Shown: positions 23,270-32,581, counted from the stretch's first letter. The stretch: DNA of 38,671 bases from Flavobacteriales bacterium (GCA_947463385.1 CANHSL010000014.1:1-38671), one strand, 5' to 3'. Notes: generated from the sequence alone by a model not told the origin. Program-made: numbers and translations.

Positions 23270-24670
23270 ATGGATACACTTGGCTTACCTTCTCAAAACA
23301 ATTCAATTAAACTCCAATTAACGGTGCTTAGTTTTCTCCAATATTTTGTTTGGGGCGCGTGGTTAATTACGGTAGGAAAATATTGCACCATCACCATGAA
23401 ATGGTCCTTCACTGAATTCGGTGCCATTTTCACTACCATGGGAATTTCTTCAATTTTTATGCCCAGCCTGATGGGTATTGTTGCGGATAAATGGATCAAT
23501 GCAGAGCGCTTGCTTGGTATTCTGCATTTATTGAGTGGTATTGCTGTTGCCAGCCTTCCCATGGTGCAAGACCCCGGCATGTTCTTTTGGATCACCTTAA
23601 TTGCGATGATCTTCTACATGCCTACCATCGCGTTATCTAACGCAGTATCGTATAGTATTCTTGGACAATTCAACCTTGATCCGATGAAGACCTTTCCTCC
23701 TATTCGCGTATTTGGTACGGTTGGATTTATTATCGCGATGTGGGTAACGGATTTAACGGGAAATAGTGCCTCAGCCAATCAATTTTATATCAGTGCTATT
23801 GCTTCATTTGGCTTGGCTATCTTTTCATTTATGCTTCCAAAATGTGCACCCAAAGGCGGATCGAACGAAGGGAAAAATATGATACAAATCCTAGGCTTAG
23901 ATGCCTTTAAATTGATGCTAAATTATAAAATGTTCATCTTCTTCTTATTCTCCTTAATGTTGGGTGGTGCGCTTCAATTAACCAACATGTATGGGGATAC
24001 TTATTTAAGTACGTTTGAAGCGTTTCCAAAATATGCGGAAACATTTGCAGTAAAACACTCAACGGTAATTATGTCGATTTCGCAAGTTTCAGAGACCTTG
24101 TTTATCCTTGCGATACCTTTCTTTCTGCGTCGATTTGGCATCAAGCAAGTGATGTTGATGAGTATGATTGCCTGGGTCTTACGATTTGGTTTATTCGCTT
24201 ACGGTAATCCGGGCGATTTACTGTGGATGATATTACTGTCATGCGTAGTGTATGGAATGGCCTTCGACTTCTTCAATATCTCCGGTTCGCTCTTCGTAAA
24301 CTCATCCGTATCTGAAGATAAGCGTTCTTCCGCTCAGGGACTATTTATGATGATGACCAACGGGTTTGGAGCGATTTTAGGGAGCTCCATCAGCGGTAGA
24401 ATGATTGATACATTTTTTACAAAACCCTTAACAAAAGTTAGTGACGTTGCACGCTACTACGAGGTTAATACGGACCACCCCATGTTAAAAGAACTGCTTA
24501 AAGGAAATGCCATCAAACCAGATGGAACGCTTACCAAGGCCATCATGATTCAGCAATGGGAGCCCATTTGGCTTTCGTTTGCCGCTTATGCCTTGGTAGT
24601 GGCTATTTTATTCGCTGTGTTGTTCAAACACAAACACGATCCGAATGAAATCGGAGAGATTTCACACTAA
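23270..24670 (+). CDS. Nucleoside permease (NupG-like major facilitator)
   Basis: This is a 466-residue protein with about twelve membrane helices. Its start, LQLTVLSFLQYFVWGAWLIT, and the pieces PSLMGIVADKWINAERLLG, YMPTIALSNAVSYSIL and FFNISGSLFVNSSVSEDKRS fit the nucleoside:proton symporter branch of the major facilitator superfamily (NupG/XapB). A large hydrophilic loop lies before the last helix. It presumably imports nucleosides across the inner membrane. The deoC gene elsewhere in the window would process deoxyribose moieties, but no direct link is visible. It is the last gene of the etfBA operon. Its stop overlaps that of carbonic anhydrase on the other strand. Confidence 0.85.
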   Translation: MDTLGLPSQNNSIKLQLTVLSFLQYFVWGAWLITVGKYCTITMKWSFTEFGAIFTTMGISSIFMPSLMGIVADKWINAERLLGILHLLSGIAVASLPMVQDPGMFFWITLIAMIFYMPTIALSNAVSYSILGQFNLDPMKTFPPIRVFGTVGFIIAMWVTDLTGNSASANQFYISAIASFGLAIFSFMLPKCAPKGGSNEGKNMIQILGLDAFKLMLNYKMFIFFLFSLMLGGALQLTNMYGDTYLSTFEAFPKYAETFAVKHSTVIMSISQVSETLFILAIPFFLRRFGIKQVMLMSMIAWVLRFGLFAYGNPGDLLWMILLSCVVYGMAFDFFNISGSLFVNSSVSEDKRSSAQGLFMMMTNGFGAILGSSISGRMIDTFFTKPLTKVSDVARYYEVNTDHPMLKELLKGNAIKPDGTLTKAIMIQQWEPIWLSFAAYALVVAILFAVLFKHKHDPNEIGEISH

Positions 24671-25302
24671 ATATCTAGTTTGTAAACGTTTTGAAGGGTA
24701 GAGTTATTCATCAGGGTAACATCTAAATCCTTGATCAGCCCATCGGCCACATCATACACCCAACCGTGTAAATGCAAATCTGATCTTCGCTCCCACGCCC
24801 CTTGTACGATGGATGTTTTCGCCAAATTACACACCTGTTCAAAAACATTAAGCTCAACAAATCGATCCACACGAGCCTTTGGTTCTTGAATTACATGCAA
24901 TTCTTCATAATTCATTCGATATACATCTTTAATGTGACGAATCCAGTTGTCAATTAATCCCACATGGGCATTGGTCATAGCCGTTTGAACCCCACCGCAC
25001 CCGTAATGGCCACAAACAATAATGTGCTTTACTTCCAATACATTTACGGCATAATCCAATACTGACAGCAAATTCATATCAGAATGCACCACCATGTTGG
25101 CAATGTTTCTATGCACAAAAACCTCTCCGGGAGGAGCTCCGATGATCTCATTAGCGGGTACTCTAGAATCCGAGCAACCGATCCACAACACGGGAGGTTT
25201 TTGTCCATGAGCAAGTTTATTAAAAAAATCCGGGTCTTCCTGTAATTTGTCAGCGACCCATTTTTTGTTGTTTTCTAAAAGGCTATTATAATAAGTTTCC
25301 AT
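24667..25302 (-). CDS. Beta-class carbonic anhydrase
   Basis: This 211-residue protein carries the beta-carbonic anhydrase zinc site. Cys43, Asp45 and Arg47 occur in IGCSDSRVP, and His99 and Cys102 in CGHYGCGGV. It reversibly hydrates CO2 to bicarbonate in the cytoplasm. The gene directly follows the SulP transporter (11 bp gap), a recurrent pairing that suggests bicarbonate transport coupled to interconversion. Length and motifs are normal. Its stop codon shares bases with that of the nucleoside permease gene on the opposite strand. Confidence 0.95.
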   Translation of the reverse strand: METYYNSLLENNKKWVADKLQEDPDFFNKLAHGQKPPVLWIGCSDSRVPANEIIGAPPGEVFVHRNIANMVVHSDMNLLSVLDYAVNVLEVKHIIVCGHYGCGGVQTAMTNAHVGLIDNWIRHIKDVYRMNYEELHVIQEPKARVDRFVELNVFEQVCNLAKTSIVQGAWERRSDLHLHGWVYDVADGLIKDLDVTLMNNSTLQNVYKLDI

Positions 25303-25313
25303 AATTAATTCGT

Positions 25314-26858
25314 TTAAATTAAATGCTGCCCTTGATACAGCACCGTAATATTTTTTGTTTTAGACGTGACTGAAATAAAATCAGTTAATAGTTCCTGAAT
25401 ATCGTAGTCCAGCGATTTACTTCGTGTAGAGTTTATTATCACATGTGTGCCGTTAGGAATGTTCATTAAGGTATTCTTAATGCTTGCAATATTAAGAAAA
25501 TTAACGTTTTCCCCAAGTATGATTTCTACTCCATTTTCCGTAGTAATTACCTCGTGATTACCTTTAAAGTTACGTTTAATAATGTAGAAGATTGCAATCA
25601 CCAATCCAATTCCAATCCCTTTTAGTAAATCTGTAAATAAAATGGCTACGATGGTCGCTACAAACGGGATAAATTGATCCCATCCTTTGGCAAATTGAGC
25701 TTTAATCAATTTAACATTAGTCAGTTTATATCCCACAGAAATTAAAATCGCTGCAAGGGTAGCCAAGGGAATTAAATTTAAGACTGGGGCAATAAACACA
25801 ATGGCCACAACCAACCAAAGACCGTGATAGACTGCTGACATTTTAGATCTTGCTCCACCATTTAAATTAGCGGTTGAACGCACGATTACTTGAGTAACAG
25901 GTATTCCACCGAGTAAACCAGCGATGGTATTTCCAACGCCTTGAGCCATCAACTCTCGGTTTGGATTCGTAATTGCCTTTTCGGGATCTAAGCGGTCGAT
26001 TGCTTCTACACTTAATAGGGTTTCTAAACTTGCAATGGTAGCTATAGTTAAGGCCACTATGTAAATCTTAGGATTATAAATAAATGAAAAATCAGGAAAA
26101 TGCATTTGCAGTTGAATAGACTTCCACGATGTTAATTGAGGAATCTGCACCAAATGTTCTTTAGCAATGTGCAAATCATGGCCTGTTGCAGTTAATACCA
26201 CATTGATTAATGTTCCAATGATGATTACCCAGAGCATGGACGGAATGTATTTAAAGACGATAAATTTCTTAAATTTTGGTTGTTCGAATAATACAATTAA
26301 ACCCAGAGAAACCGCGCCTATCATTGCAATACCGGGGTCTAGTGCTTTTACGGCATATAGGATCTCAGTTAAGGTATTATGACCATCTTGTTGGAAAAAG
26401 GCCTCATCGCCCACATAATCTTTATCGTACCCTATGAGGTGAGGTATTTCTTTTAAGATTAAGGTAATTCCGATAGCGGCAAGCATTCCTTTAATTACCC
26501 CTGTCGGTAAATAATTTGCAATAATTCCAGCCCGAAGGGCTGCGAAAATTACTTGTAAGATTCCTGCCAAAATTAAGGCCAATAAAAACCCATTGAACGA
26601 TCCCAAGGCGGAAATGGAAGAAATTACAACCGTTATTAAGCCGGCTGCAGGGCCTGAAACACCAAGCCGGGAATTGCTTAATAAACCAACAACGACTCCA
26701 CCAATGATTCCGGAAATCAAACCAGAAATAGGTATTGGAGCAAAACCTTCAACCGAAGTTGAGGCTAATCCAATCCCCAAACATAAGGGGAGTGCAACAA
26801 AAAATACGACAATACTCGAAGGGAGATCTTCTCTCCATGATTTAAAGAGGTTTTTCAC
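25314..26858 (-). CDS. SulP-family anion (probably bicarbonate) transporter
   Basis: I choose the GTG at 26858 (514 residues, KNLFKSWREDLPSSI), which matches the usual family start. A TTG-led frame 36 bp longer has no support. There are about 12-14 membrane helices, including FFVALPLCLGIGLAS, SGLISGIIGGVVVGLL, GPAAGLITVVISS and the conserved GVGNTIAGLLGGIPVTQVIV. A short STAS domain follows, from about residue 425 (VEIILGENVNFLNIASIKNT; HVIINSTRSKSLDYDIQELL). SulP proteins carry sulfate, bicarbonate, dicarboxylates or chloride. The carbonic anhydrase next door argues for bicarbonate, by context only. Confidence 0.9.
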   Translation of the reverse strand: MKNLFKSWREDLPSSIVVFFVALPLCLGIGLASTSVEGFAPIPISGLISGIIGGVVVGLLSNSRLGVSGPAAGLITVVISSISALGSFNGFLLALILAGILQVIFAALRAGIIANYLPTGVIKGMLAAIGITLILKEIPHLIGYDKDYVGDEAFFQQDGHNTLTEILYAVKALDPGIAMIGAVSLGLIVLFEQPKFKKFIVFKYIPSMLWVIIIGTLINVVLTATGHDLHIAKEHLVQIPQLTSWKSIQLQMHFPDFSFIYNPKIYIVALTIATIASLETLLSVEAIDRLDPEKAITNPNRELMAQGVGNTIAGLLGGIPVTQVIVRSTANLNGGARSKMSAVYHGLWLVVAIVFIAPVLNLIPLATLAAILISVGYKLTNVKLIKAQFAKGWDQFIPFVATIVAILFTDLLKGIGIGLVIAIFYIIKRNFKGNHEVITTENGVEIILGENVNFLNIASIKNTLMNIPNGTHVIINSTRSKSLDYDIQELLTDFISVTSKTKNITVLYQGQHLI

Positions 26859-26907
26859 AAAAAATAAATTAGTTTCGATGATTAAATAAGACAATAAACA
26901 ACAAGGT

Positions 26908-27201
26908 TTAGCTTATTTCTGGGGGATAATCAATCGAAAATAAAATCTCTTTACACTTCACATTGGAATTATGCCAACATCTTGAACCATGAATATCTTC
27001 TTTGATAAACCTGAATTCATATAATTGATTTAATACGGAAGGCTCCATCGCAAGTTCTTCCTCAAAATCCTCTGAATCATTTGAATCATCATCGGAATCA
27101 CTCCACTCAAACGTAATTTTCTTTTCCACACAAAATGGGATACTCAGCTGCCCAACAAAGGCAAACAAAAAACAATAGAGTAAGATGCGATGAATCTTCA
27201 A
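26908..27201 (-). CDS. Small secreted acidic protein, unknown
   Basis: The protein has 97 residues. A signal peptide (ILLYCFLFAFVGQLSIPF) is followed by a strongly acidic middle (SDSDDDSNDSEDFEEEL) and a mixed C-terminus with two Cys (SRCWHNSNVKC). I recognise no family. The ORF fits exactly into the space between kbl (5 bp upstream) and SulP (49 bp downstream), and the signal-peptide organisation is unlikely in random sequence, so it is probably real. The periplasmic or outer face is the likely location. A role in cation or protein binding is possible but unproven. Confidence 0.65.
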   Translation of the reverse strand: MKIHRILLYCFLFAFVGQLSIPFCVEKKITFEWSDSDDDSNDSEDFEEELAMEPSVLNQLYEFRFIKEDIHGSRCWHNSNVKCKEILFSIDYPPEIS

Positions 27202-27206
27202 TTGAG

Positions 27207-28394
27207 TTAAATTACATTAAGTTTTTTTCCAACCTTAATAAACGCTGCAATTGCTTTGTCTAAATCTTCCCGGGTATGGGCAGCAGATATTTGAGTTCTA
27301 ATGCGCGCTTGACCTTTTGCCACTACGGGATAAAAGAAACCGATGGCATAGACCCCTTCATTCAAAAGTTCATTTGCAAATTGCTGAGATAAGGCCGCGT
27401 CATACAACATGATCGGAACAATTGGTGAATCACCAGGTTTAATATCGAATCCAGCGGCTTTAATGTGTTCTTTAAAATACAGCGTATTTTCTTCTAAACG
27501 ATCACGCAAGGTTGTGGTACTGCTTAATAAATCAAATACCTTGATGCTTGCCCCAACAATAGCAGGCGCGAGTGAATTTGAAAATAAATACGGTCGAGAA
27601 CGTTGACGTAACATTTCAATGATTTCCTTTTTACCGGTGGTATATCCACCCATCGCACCACCTAAGGCTTTACCCAAGGTTCCGGTAACGATGTCCACCT
27701 TATGTTGAACACCAAAATGTTCGGGAACACCCCGTCCTGTTTTACCAATAAATCCTGCCGAGTGACATTCATCTGTCATTACGAGGGCATCATATTTTTC
27801 TGCCAAGGCACAAATTTCATCCATCTTAGCTAAATCCCCATCCATAGAAAAAACGCCATCCGTTACGATAATTCGAAACCGTTGGGCTTGTGCTTTTTTT
27901 AGCTGTTCTTCCAGGTCTTCCATGTTTGAATGCCGATACCGGTATCGCTGCGCCTTACATAATCTCACTCCATCGATAATTGAAGCATGATTCAATTCAT
28001 CGCTAATAATCGCATCTTCCTCAGAAAACAAAGGCTCAAAAACACCCCCATTGGCATCAAAGGCTGCAGCATATAAAATGGTGTCTTCAGTGCCATAAAA
28101 TTCCGCAATTTTACGCTCAAGGGTTTTATGAATGTCTTGGGTACCACAAATAAATCGTACGGAAGACATCCCGAATCCATGGGTATCAAGAGCATCTTTC
28201 GCTGCTTGAATTACTTCTGGATGCGATGAAAGTCCGAGGTAATTATTTGCACACATGATTACGACGTCTTCCCCTGTACTCACATGAACATTCGGACCTT
28301 GAGGCGTCGTAATGATACGCTCCCTCTTAAGTAATCCGTTTTCTTCGATGCTTGTTAGCTCTGTCGATAAATGCTGTTTAATTTTTCCGTACAT
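27207..28394 (-). CDS. kbl: Glycine C-acetyltransferase (2-amino-3-ketobutyrate CoA ligase)
   Basis: This 395-residue PLP enzyme of the alpha-oxoamine synthase family has Kbl features: [51 protein letters not shown], and the PLP lysine Lys242 in [15 protein letters not shown]. It interconverts 2-amino-3-oxobutyrate plus CoA with glycine plus acetyl-CoA, the second step of threonine breakdown after threonine dehydrogenase. That dehydrogenase is not in this window. The sequence is typical and complete. The gene is 2 bp downstream of a membrane-protein gene and 5 bp upstream of the small acidic protein. Confidence 0.95.
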   Translation of the reverse strand: MYGKIKQHLSTELTSIEENGLLKRERIITTPQGPNVHVSTGEDVVIMCANNYLGLSSHPEVIQAAKDALDTHGFGMSSVRFICGTQDIHKTLERKIAEFYGTEDTILYAAAFDANGGVFEPLFSEEDAIISDELNHASIIDGVRLCKAQRYRYRHSNMEDLEEQLKKAQAQRFRIIVTDGVFSMDGDLAKMDEICALAEKYDALVMTDECHSAGFIGKTGRGVPEHFGVQHKVDIVTGTLGKALGGAMGGYTTGKKEIIEMLRQRSRPYLFSNSLAPAIVGASIKVFDLLSSTTTLRDRLEENTLYFKEHIKAAGFDIKPGDSPIVPIMLYDAALSQQFANELLNEGVYAIGFFYPVVAKGQARIRTQISAAHTREDLDKAIAAFIKVGKKLNVI

Positions 28395-28396
28395 GA

Positions 28397-28954
28397 TTAT
28401 TTTTTTGAATATTTCCGCATGCGTTTTTCCAATACTTGGGATAGCAGTTGCGCTTCTCTTTTTGTTAATTTCTTTCCGAATTTAATCATTTTACCATAGT
28501 AATCGAAGATAAAACGCTCGCCACCCCTAACCCATGGAGACGATTCCCAGACGGTTTGAAATGATTTTTCTTCCGGCACATCATAGGCAAGGTCTTTTAT
28601 ATTTTCGAAATAATACGGAACACTTTTGCCATAGGTGCGAATTGATCTTTTAATATGTAACCCGATTTCATCAATTTTCAGCATTTCTTGCCCCCACAAC
28701 AACCAAAGAAATGATCGGCCTACGCGGATCGCGTAATAGGCCCAAAAAGTCAAGAATACCCAAAGTATGATTTGCTCCTGTTGGTTTACCTTCATTGCAA
28801 ACAATGCCCACCAAGTAACAACGCCAATTGTAATCCACATGCCTAACCAAGCCCCCATCAAGGCAATGACCCAGGGCTGCTTTTTCGGAAGAATTACAAT
28901 CGTAGTTTTAGATGGGTGATCTACAAAACTAATGCGGTCACTAATCTCTGCCAT
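28397..28954 (-). CDS. Two-helix membrane protein with soluble C-terminal domain, unknown
   Basis: The protein has 185 residues. A 25-residue N-terminal soluble segment leads to two membrane helices (about residues 28-52, [20 protein letters not shown], and 61-85, [17 protein letters not shown]). The rest is a charged domain ([60 protein letters not shown]) whose pattern of strands and a last helix resembles bacterial PH-like domains. I cannot name the family. It lies 3 bp after the subtilase gene and 2 bp before kbl, so it is cotranscribed. It has no catalytic motif. Confidence 0.7.
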   Translation of the reverse strand: MAEISDRISFVDHPSKTTIVILPKKQPWVIALMGAWLGMWITIGVVTWWALFAMKVNQQEQIILWVFLTFWAYYAIRVGRSFLWLLWGQEMLKIDEIGLHIKRSIRTYGKSVPYYFENIKDLAYDVPEEKSFQTVWESSPWVRGGERFIFDYYGKMIKFGKKLTKREAQLLSQVLEKRMRKYSKK

Positions 28955-28957
28955 TCA

Positions 28958-31900
28958 TTATCGTTGAAGTCGCAAAGGTAATACTCCGTTTTGAATTCGA
29001 ATCAAATATAATCCGTTAACTGCATGCGTAAAAGCAATAACTTGAACATCAGATTCAATCCGTACGCTTGCCACAATACGCCCTTGTAAATCAATAATAC
29101 TCAACGCTTCAGAAACATAGTTTGCTAATCCTGAAAGCGTTACTTGGCCTGAGGTAGGATTAGGATAGGCCGTAATTCCCAAGGCACTTAAATCCTCTAA
29201 ACCAAGAACAGTTAATTCCTGAATTAAGGTATCCGAGTCACCGCATGCGTTTGTCGCGATAAGGGTTACCGTATATGTACCCGGTGTCGTAAATACATGG
29301 GTTGGTTGCGTTTGTGTTGAGGTAGTGCCATCGCCAAAATTCCAATCAAATCCATTAGCATTCTGAGACGTATTCGTTAATGTTAATTGTCCCCCATTCA
29401 GCGTGTATGTAAAGCCAGCCGTTGGCTGTGCTCCGAGATTAATATTCAGGGTAGCCGCCGGACTTGAACCACAGGAATTACCTGCCGTTACGGAAAGAAT
29501 GCCCGGAATATTATCCAAGGTGAGTGAAATGGAATTGGTTGTGCTCATGCCTAGCCAGGTTGCAGGAAATGTCCAACTGTAATATACAGAAGGGTCATTG
29601 GAAACTGAATACGTTTCCACAGCGTTCGGACATGGAGTGGCATTTCCTTGAATGGCCCCAGGTGTTGCTGGCAGGGTTTCCACAGTAATGTACGCTGTAT
29701 CTTGAAAACTACTCAAGTTTGTGCCATCGCTAACTGTTAACGAAACGGCGTAGGTTCCCGGTTGTGCATAGGTTACCACAGGATTGGCAATTGATGCTGT
29801 GCTGGGTGAACCTCCAGGGAAACTCCAGTTCCATGCATTAATCACCCCACCCGTCGTTTGATCTGTAAATTGAACAGGGGTATTTACACAAACGGTTGAA
29901 GGGTTGCCGTTGAATTGAACTGCAAGCGGACTGGATAAATTATTCCATTTCCACATGCCATTAGTTGTAGCATTCGTATTAAACCAACCCGACCAACCGA
30001 TGGATGGTGTTAAAAACTCGCAATACAAGTGCTGTTGGTTATCGATTAATGACCAGGTTAATCCACCGTCTAGCGAATAGGATGACCCTGAACCACCGGT
30101 AGCAGCCCCTGTAGTGAAAATGGTATTTGTATTAACTATAGCGCAGAGCCCATTGGAGAAAATAGGTCCAGTTGTTGCCAATTGAATCCATGTAGATCCC
30201 GCGTTTGTTGATTTATACACTGCTCCTCCGTTGGTGACGATGTAACCTATTGAGGCAGAAGCAAAAGAAAAATTTGCACTGATGTTAGCTCCGGCAAAAT
30301 CCAAAATTGGAGAGGTATAAACTGCCCATGTAGCTCCCTTATCGGTTGAATGAAAGATTCTACCTTTATTCGTTGTAAACCACACACTGTTTCCAACCAC
30401 ATCCAACTGTCTGGTATAACCATATTCTCCGTTCAATGGATTGGGTATATTCGCCCCACCAACCAAAGTCCAGTTGGTTCCACCATTGGTTGTGCGATAA
30501 ATTTCAAACTCGCCATTGATTGGATCGCCCATACAAAATCCTTCATTAGCATCCCAAAAATGAACAACGTTCGTAAAGGAAGCTGCGTTACTAAAGGTTG
30601 CTGTGGTTTGCTTCGTCCATGTTGAGCCACCATTCGTAGTTTTCCAAATTCCTCCGAGTTGACCTGCTGCATTGGGATATGCGGCCAACCATGCGGTTGT
30701 GGATGATATCCCTTGAACCATGGAAATTCCTAGGCCTGCATTCCCGACGTTAATATTTCCTGGAGTCCAGGTATTTCCACCGTCGGTTGTTTTGGTGAAT
30801 TGTTGAACGTTGGCATTGCCACCACTTCCATCGTATGCCGTGCCCCAAACCACATTTTGATCAACAATAGAAATCCAATGTACGCCACGATTTGCAGCAG
30901 AGAACCCAGAATTCTGTACAATCCAGTTTCCATAAGGAGGATCATTCACCGTAATGTATGCGTTTTTGGTTTCGGTATCGGAGCTTGTAGAATTGGTTAC
31001 GGTAAGTGAAACATTATAGGTGCCTGATGTTGCGTAGGTGATGTAGGGTGGTGTTATACCGCTAAAGGTAGCTGGAGAACCACCCGGAAAACTCCACTGG
31101 TAAGAGGTAATGTTATTTCCCCCATTTGCACAGTTTTCATAAAACAAAACGGAATCCCCTTCAAATAGGGTGGTAGGAATGGCGAAGAAATTTGCCGTTG
31201 GCGCACCTGGCGCTAAGCCTTGGCCGGCGCATTGAACCGCAGCGAGCGCATCAATACGGGGACCCATGTTTTGATTAATATTTACGCCACTGCTAAGTAG
31301 GCAGCTCAATACTTGCGCTGGGGTTAAGGTTGGATTTACGCTCAACATTAAACCTACTAAGCCTGCTGCAAATGGCGTTGCCATAGAGGTTCCACCCATT
31401 TTAGCATAAGAATTTCCAGCTGCGGAATACACAGTACTCAATAAGCCTCCATTGGAGTAACCTCCGGGAGCTGCAATATCAACATAGGGCGTTGCGCCAT
31501 TATAATTCGAAAAGCTTGAACGTTGGTCGTTGGCGTCTACAGAACCCACACATATTACATTGTTGTAGGCACCTGGGTAATGTAAGGTAGTAACATTGCT
31601 GTTTCCTGCAGCTGCAAGAAAGACAACATTTGGATATGCATTGATAAGGTTTTGAAACGCTTGTGATGGACTTGTTCCACCAAAAGACATGCTTACCACA
31701 TGTGCCCCATTCTCACAAGCCCACTGAACACCGGCATAGCCGTACCACACGGAACCGGATGACGTCGCGCTGTTCGGGGTGCATTTTACACCGATCAATT
31801 CCACATTGCCTCCCAAGCCGGCAATGCCAATGCCATTATTAATATCTGCTGTTGCCAAGCCCGCGCAATGGGTGCCATGAGACCATCCTTGATCTTGGGT

Positions 31901-32488
31901 GTAATTCAAAGGGGGAGTTGCATTGTTATCGTTATCGGCCACATCGTATTGCTTAAACGCGGTCAAGTCTGAATGGGTTGAATATACCGCATTATCAACA
32001 ATGGCTACTTTAACTTGATGTCGGCCTTGTGTAATATTCCATGCGTTTTCTGAACCCACAAGGGTATGGTACCACTTATTCGTACCCGTATGGCTAGCGT
32101 CATTTGGAACAAAACCCGTGGAATAAATGGGTTCTTTTTCTGCGTAAAGAACGTCTGCTACTTTTTGCAATTGATTCAGGTAGGAATTGATGTGGGCATC
32201 ATCTGTAAAATAAATGCGATAGATGTTCATCAAGGAGGACTTCATCGTAAAATAAGACGGGCGCTCTAGGGAAGTAACCCCTGCATCTTGAAAAATTGTC
32301 TGAAGAAACGGATAACTATTCAAGTCTTCGGTGAGCGAAAATTGATTGGGGTTTGTTTGCTTTTGATTCAAGCGATTGGGCTGTATATCGCCTTTCAATT
32401 GAAACATTAGAACACCCGGTAAATAGGACTGTGTAAAACCAGTTAAACTGAAGGCCGATACAAGGCAAAGAAGGATAAAAATTCTCAT
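28958..32488 (-). CDS. Secreted S8 subtilase with PKD domains, Asp-box repeats and T9SS sorting domain
   Basis: This 1176-residue protein has a signal peptide (1-19) and a propeptide (about 20-145). The subtilisin-like protease follows, with Asp165 (VAIVDNAV), His204 (SHGTHCAG), Asn296 (AAAGNSN) and Ser368 (GGTSMATP). After a PKD domain (about 430-515) come six Asp-box motifs, at about 567, 617, 666, 714, 760 and 805 (for example TTDGGNTW, STNAGSTW). They suggest a sialidase-like beta-propeller in the middle. Two more PKD domains (about 855-935 and 1020-1095) and a type A type IX sorting domain (about 1105-1176, YPNPTSGQVTLSG) follow. It should be carried across the outer membrane by the type IX system encoded just upstream. 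Confidence 0.93.
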   Translation of the reverse strand: MRIFILLCLVSAFSLTGFTQSYLPGVLMFQLKGDIQPNRLNQKQTNPNQFSLTEDLNSYPFLQTIFQDAGVTSLERPSYFTMKSSLMNIYRIYFTDDAHINSYLNQLQKVADVLYAEKEPIYSTGFVPNDASHTGTNKWYHTLVGSENAWNITQGRHQVKVAIVDNAVYSTHSDLTAFKQYDVADNDNNATPPLNYTQDQGWSHGTHCAGLATADINNGIGIAGLGGNVELIGVKCTPNSATSSGSVWYGYAGVQWACENGAHVVSMSFGGTSPSQAFQNLINAYPNVVFLAAAGNSNVTTLHYPGAYNNVICVGSVDANDQRSSFSNYNGATPYVDIAAPGGYSNGGLLSTVYSAAGNSYAKMGGTSMATPFAAGLVGLMLSVNPTLTPAQVLSCLLSSGVNINQNMGPRIDALAAVQCAGQGLAPGAPTANFFAIPTTLFEGDSVLFYENCANGGNNITSYQWSFPGGSPATFSGITPPYITYATSGTYNVSLTVTNSTSSDTETKNAYITVNDPPYGNWIVQNSGFSAANRGVHWISIVDQNVVWGTAYDGSGGNANVQQFTKTTDGGNTWTPGNINVGNAGLGISMVQGISSTTAWLAAYPNAAGQLGGIWKTTNGGSTWTKQTTATFSNAASFTNVVHFWDANEGFCMGDPINGEFEIYRTTNGGTNWTLVGGANIPNPLNGEYGYTRQLDVVGNSVWFTTNKGRIFHSTDKGATWAVYTSPILDFAGANISANFSFASASIGYIVTNGGAVYKSTNAGSTWIQLATTGPIFSNGLCAIVNTNTIFTTGAATGGSGSSYSLDGGLTWSLIDNQQHLYCEFLTPSIGWSGWFNTNATTNGMWKWNNLSSPLAVQFNGNPSTVCVNTPVQFTDQTTGGVINAWNWSFPGGSPSTASIANPVVTYAQPGTYAVSLTVSDGTNLSSFQDTAYITVETLPATPGAIQGNATPCPNAVETYSVSNDPSVYYSWTFPATWLGMSTTNSISLTLDNIPGILSVTAGNSCGSSPAATLNINLGAQPTAGFTYTLNGGQLTLTNTSQNANGFDWNFGDGTTSTQTQPTHVFTTPGTYTVTLIATNACGDSDTLIQELTVLGLEDLSALGITAYPNPTSGQVTLSGLANYVSEALSIIDLQGRIVASVRIESDVQVIAFTHAVNGLYLIRIQNGVLPLRLQR

Positions 32489-32503
32489 GACGTAGGTTTT
32501 TTA

Positions 32504-32534
32504 TAAAGATAAATAAAACCTAGATAGTGCGCAA
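32504..32534 (-). promoter_or_regulatory. Promoter of the subtilase operon
   Basis: On the minus strand TTG (32532-32534), a 20-bp spacer and TATCTTTA (32504-32511) match TTG-N17-23-TAnnTTTG in all but the final base. The element ends 15 bp before the ATG. It lies immediately downstream of the gldN terminator, so the subtilase unit can be transcribed separately from the motor operon. Confidence 0.5.
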
Positions 32535-32536
32535 CA

Positions 32537-32564
32537 AAAAACCCCGACCAAGGCCGGGGTTTTT
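32537..32564 (-). terminator. Intrinsic terminator after gldN
   Basis: Perfect 10-bp arms (AAAAACCCCG and CGGGGTTTTT) surround an 8-base loop. Read leftwards after the gldN stop, the hairpin is followed by a T-run. Because both arms end in A/T tracts, it could work in either direction. It separates the gldKLMN operon from the subtilase operon and is the only clear intrinsic terminator I see in the window. Confidence 0.85.
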
Positions 32565-32581
32565 AAGAATATCCTATTTGA

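Noticed and set aside
26859-26894. TTG-led extension of the SulP gene by 12 residues
   Set aside because: The GTG at 26858 gives the KNLFKSW start typical of the family; the extension is AT-rich leader sequence.
30350-31009. Plus-strand ORFs of 69-91 residues within the subtilase gene
   Set aside because: They are antisense to a long, motif-rich protein and show no coding features of their own.
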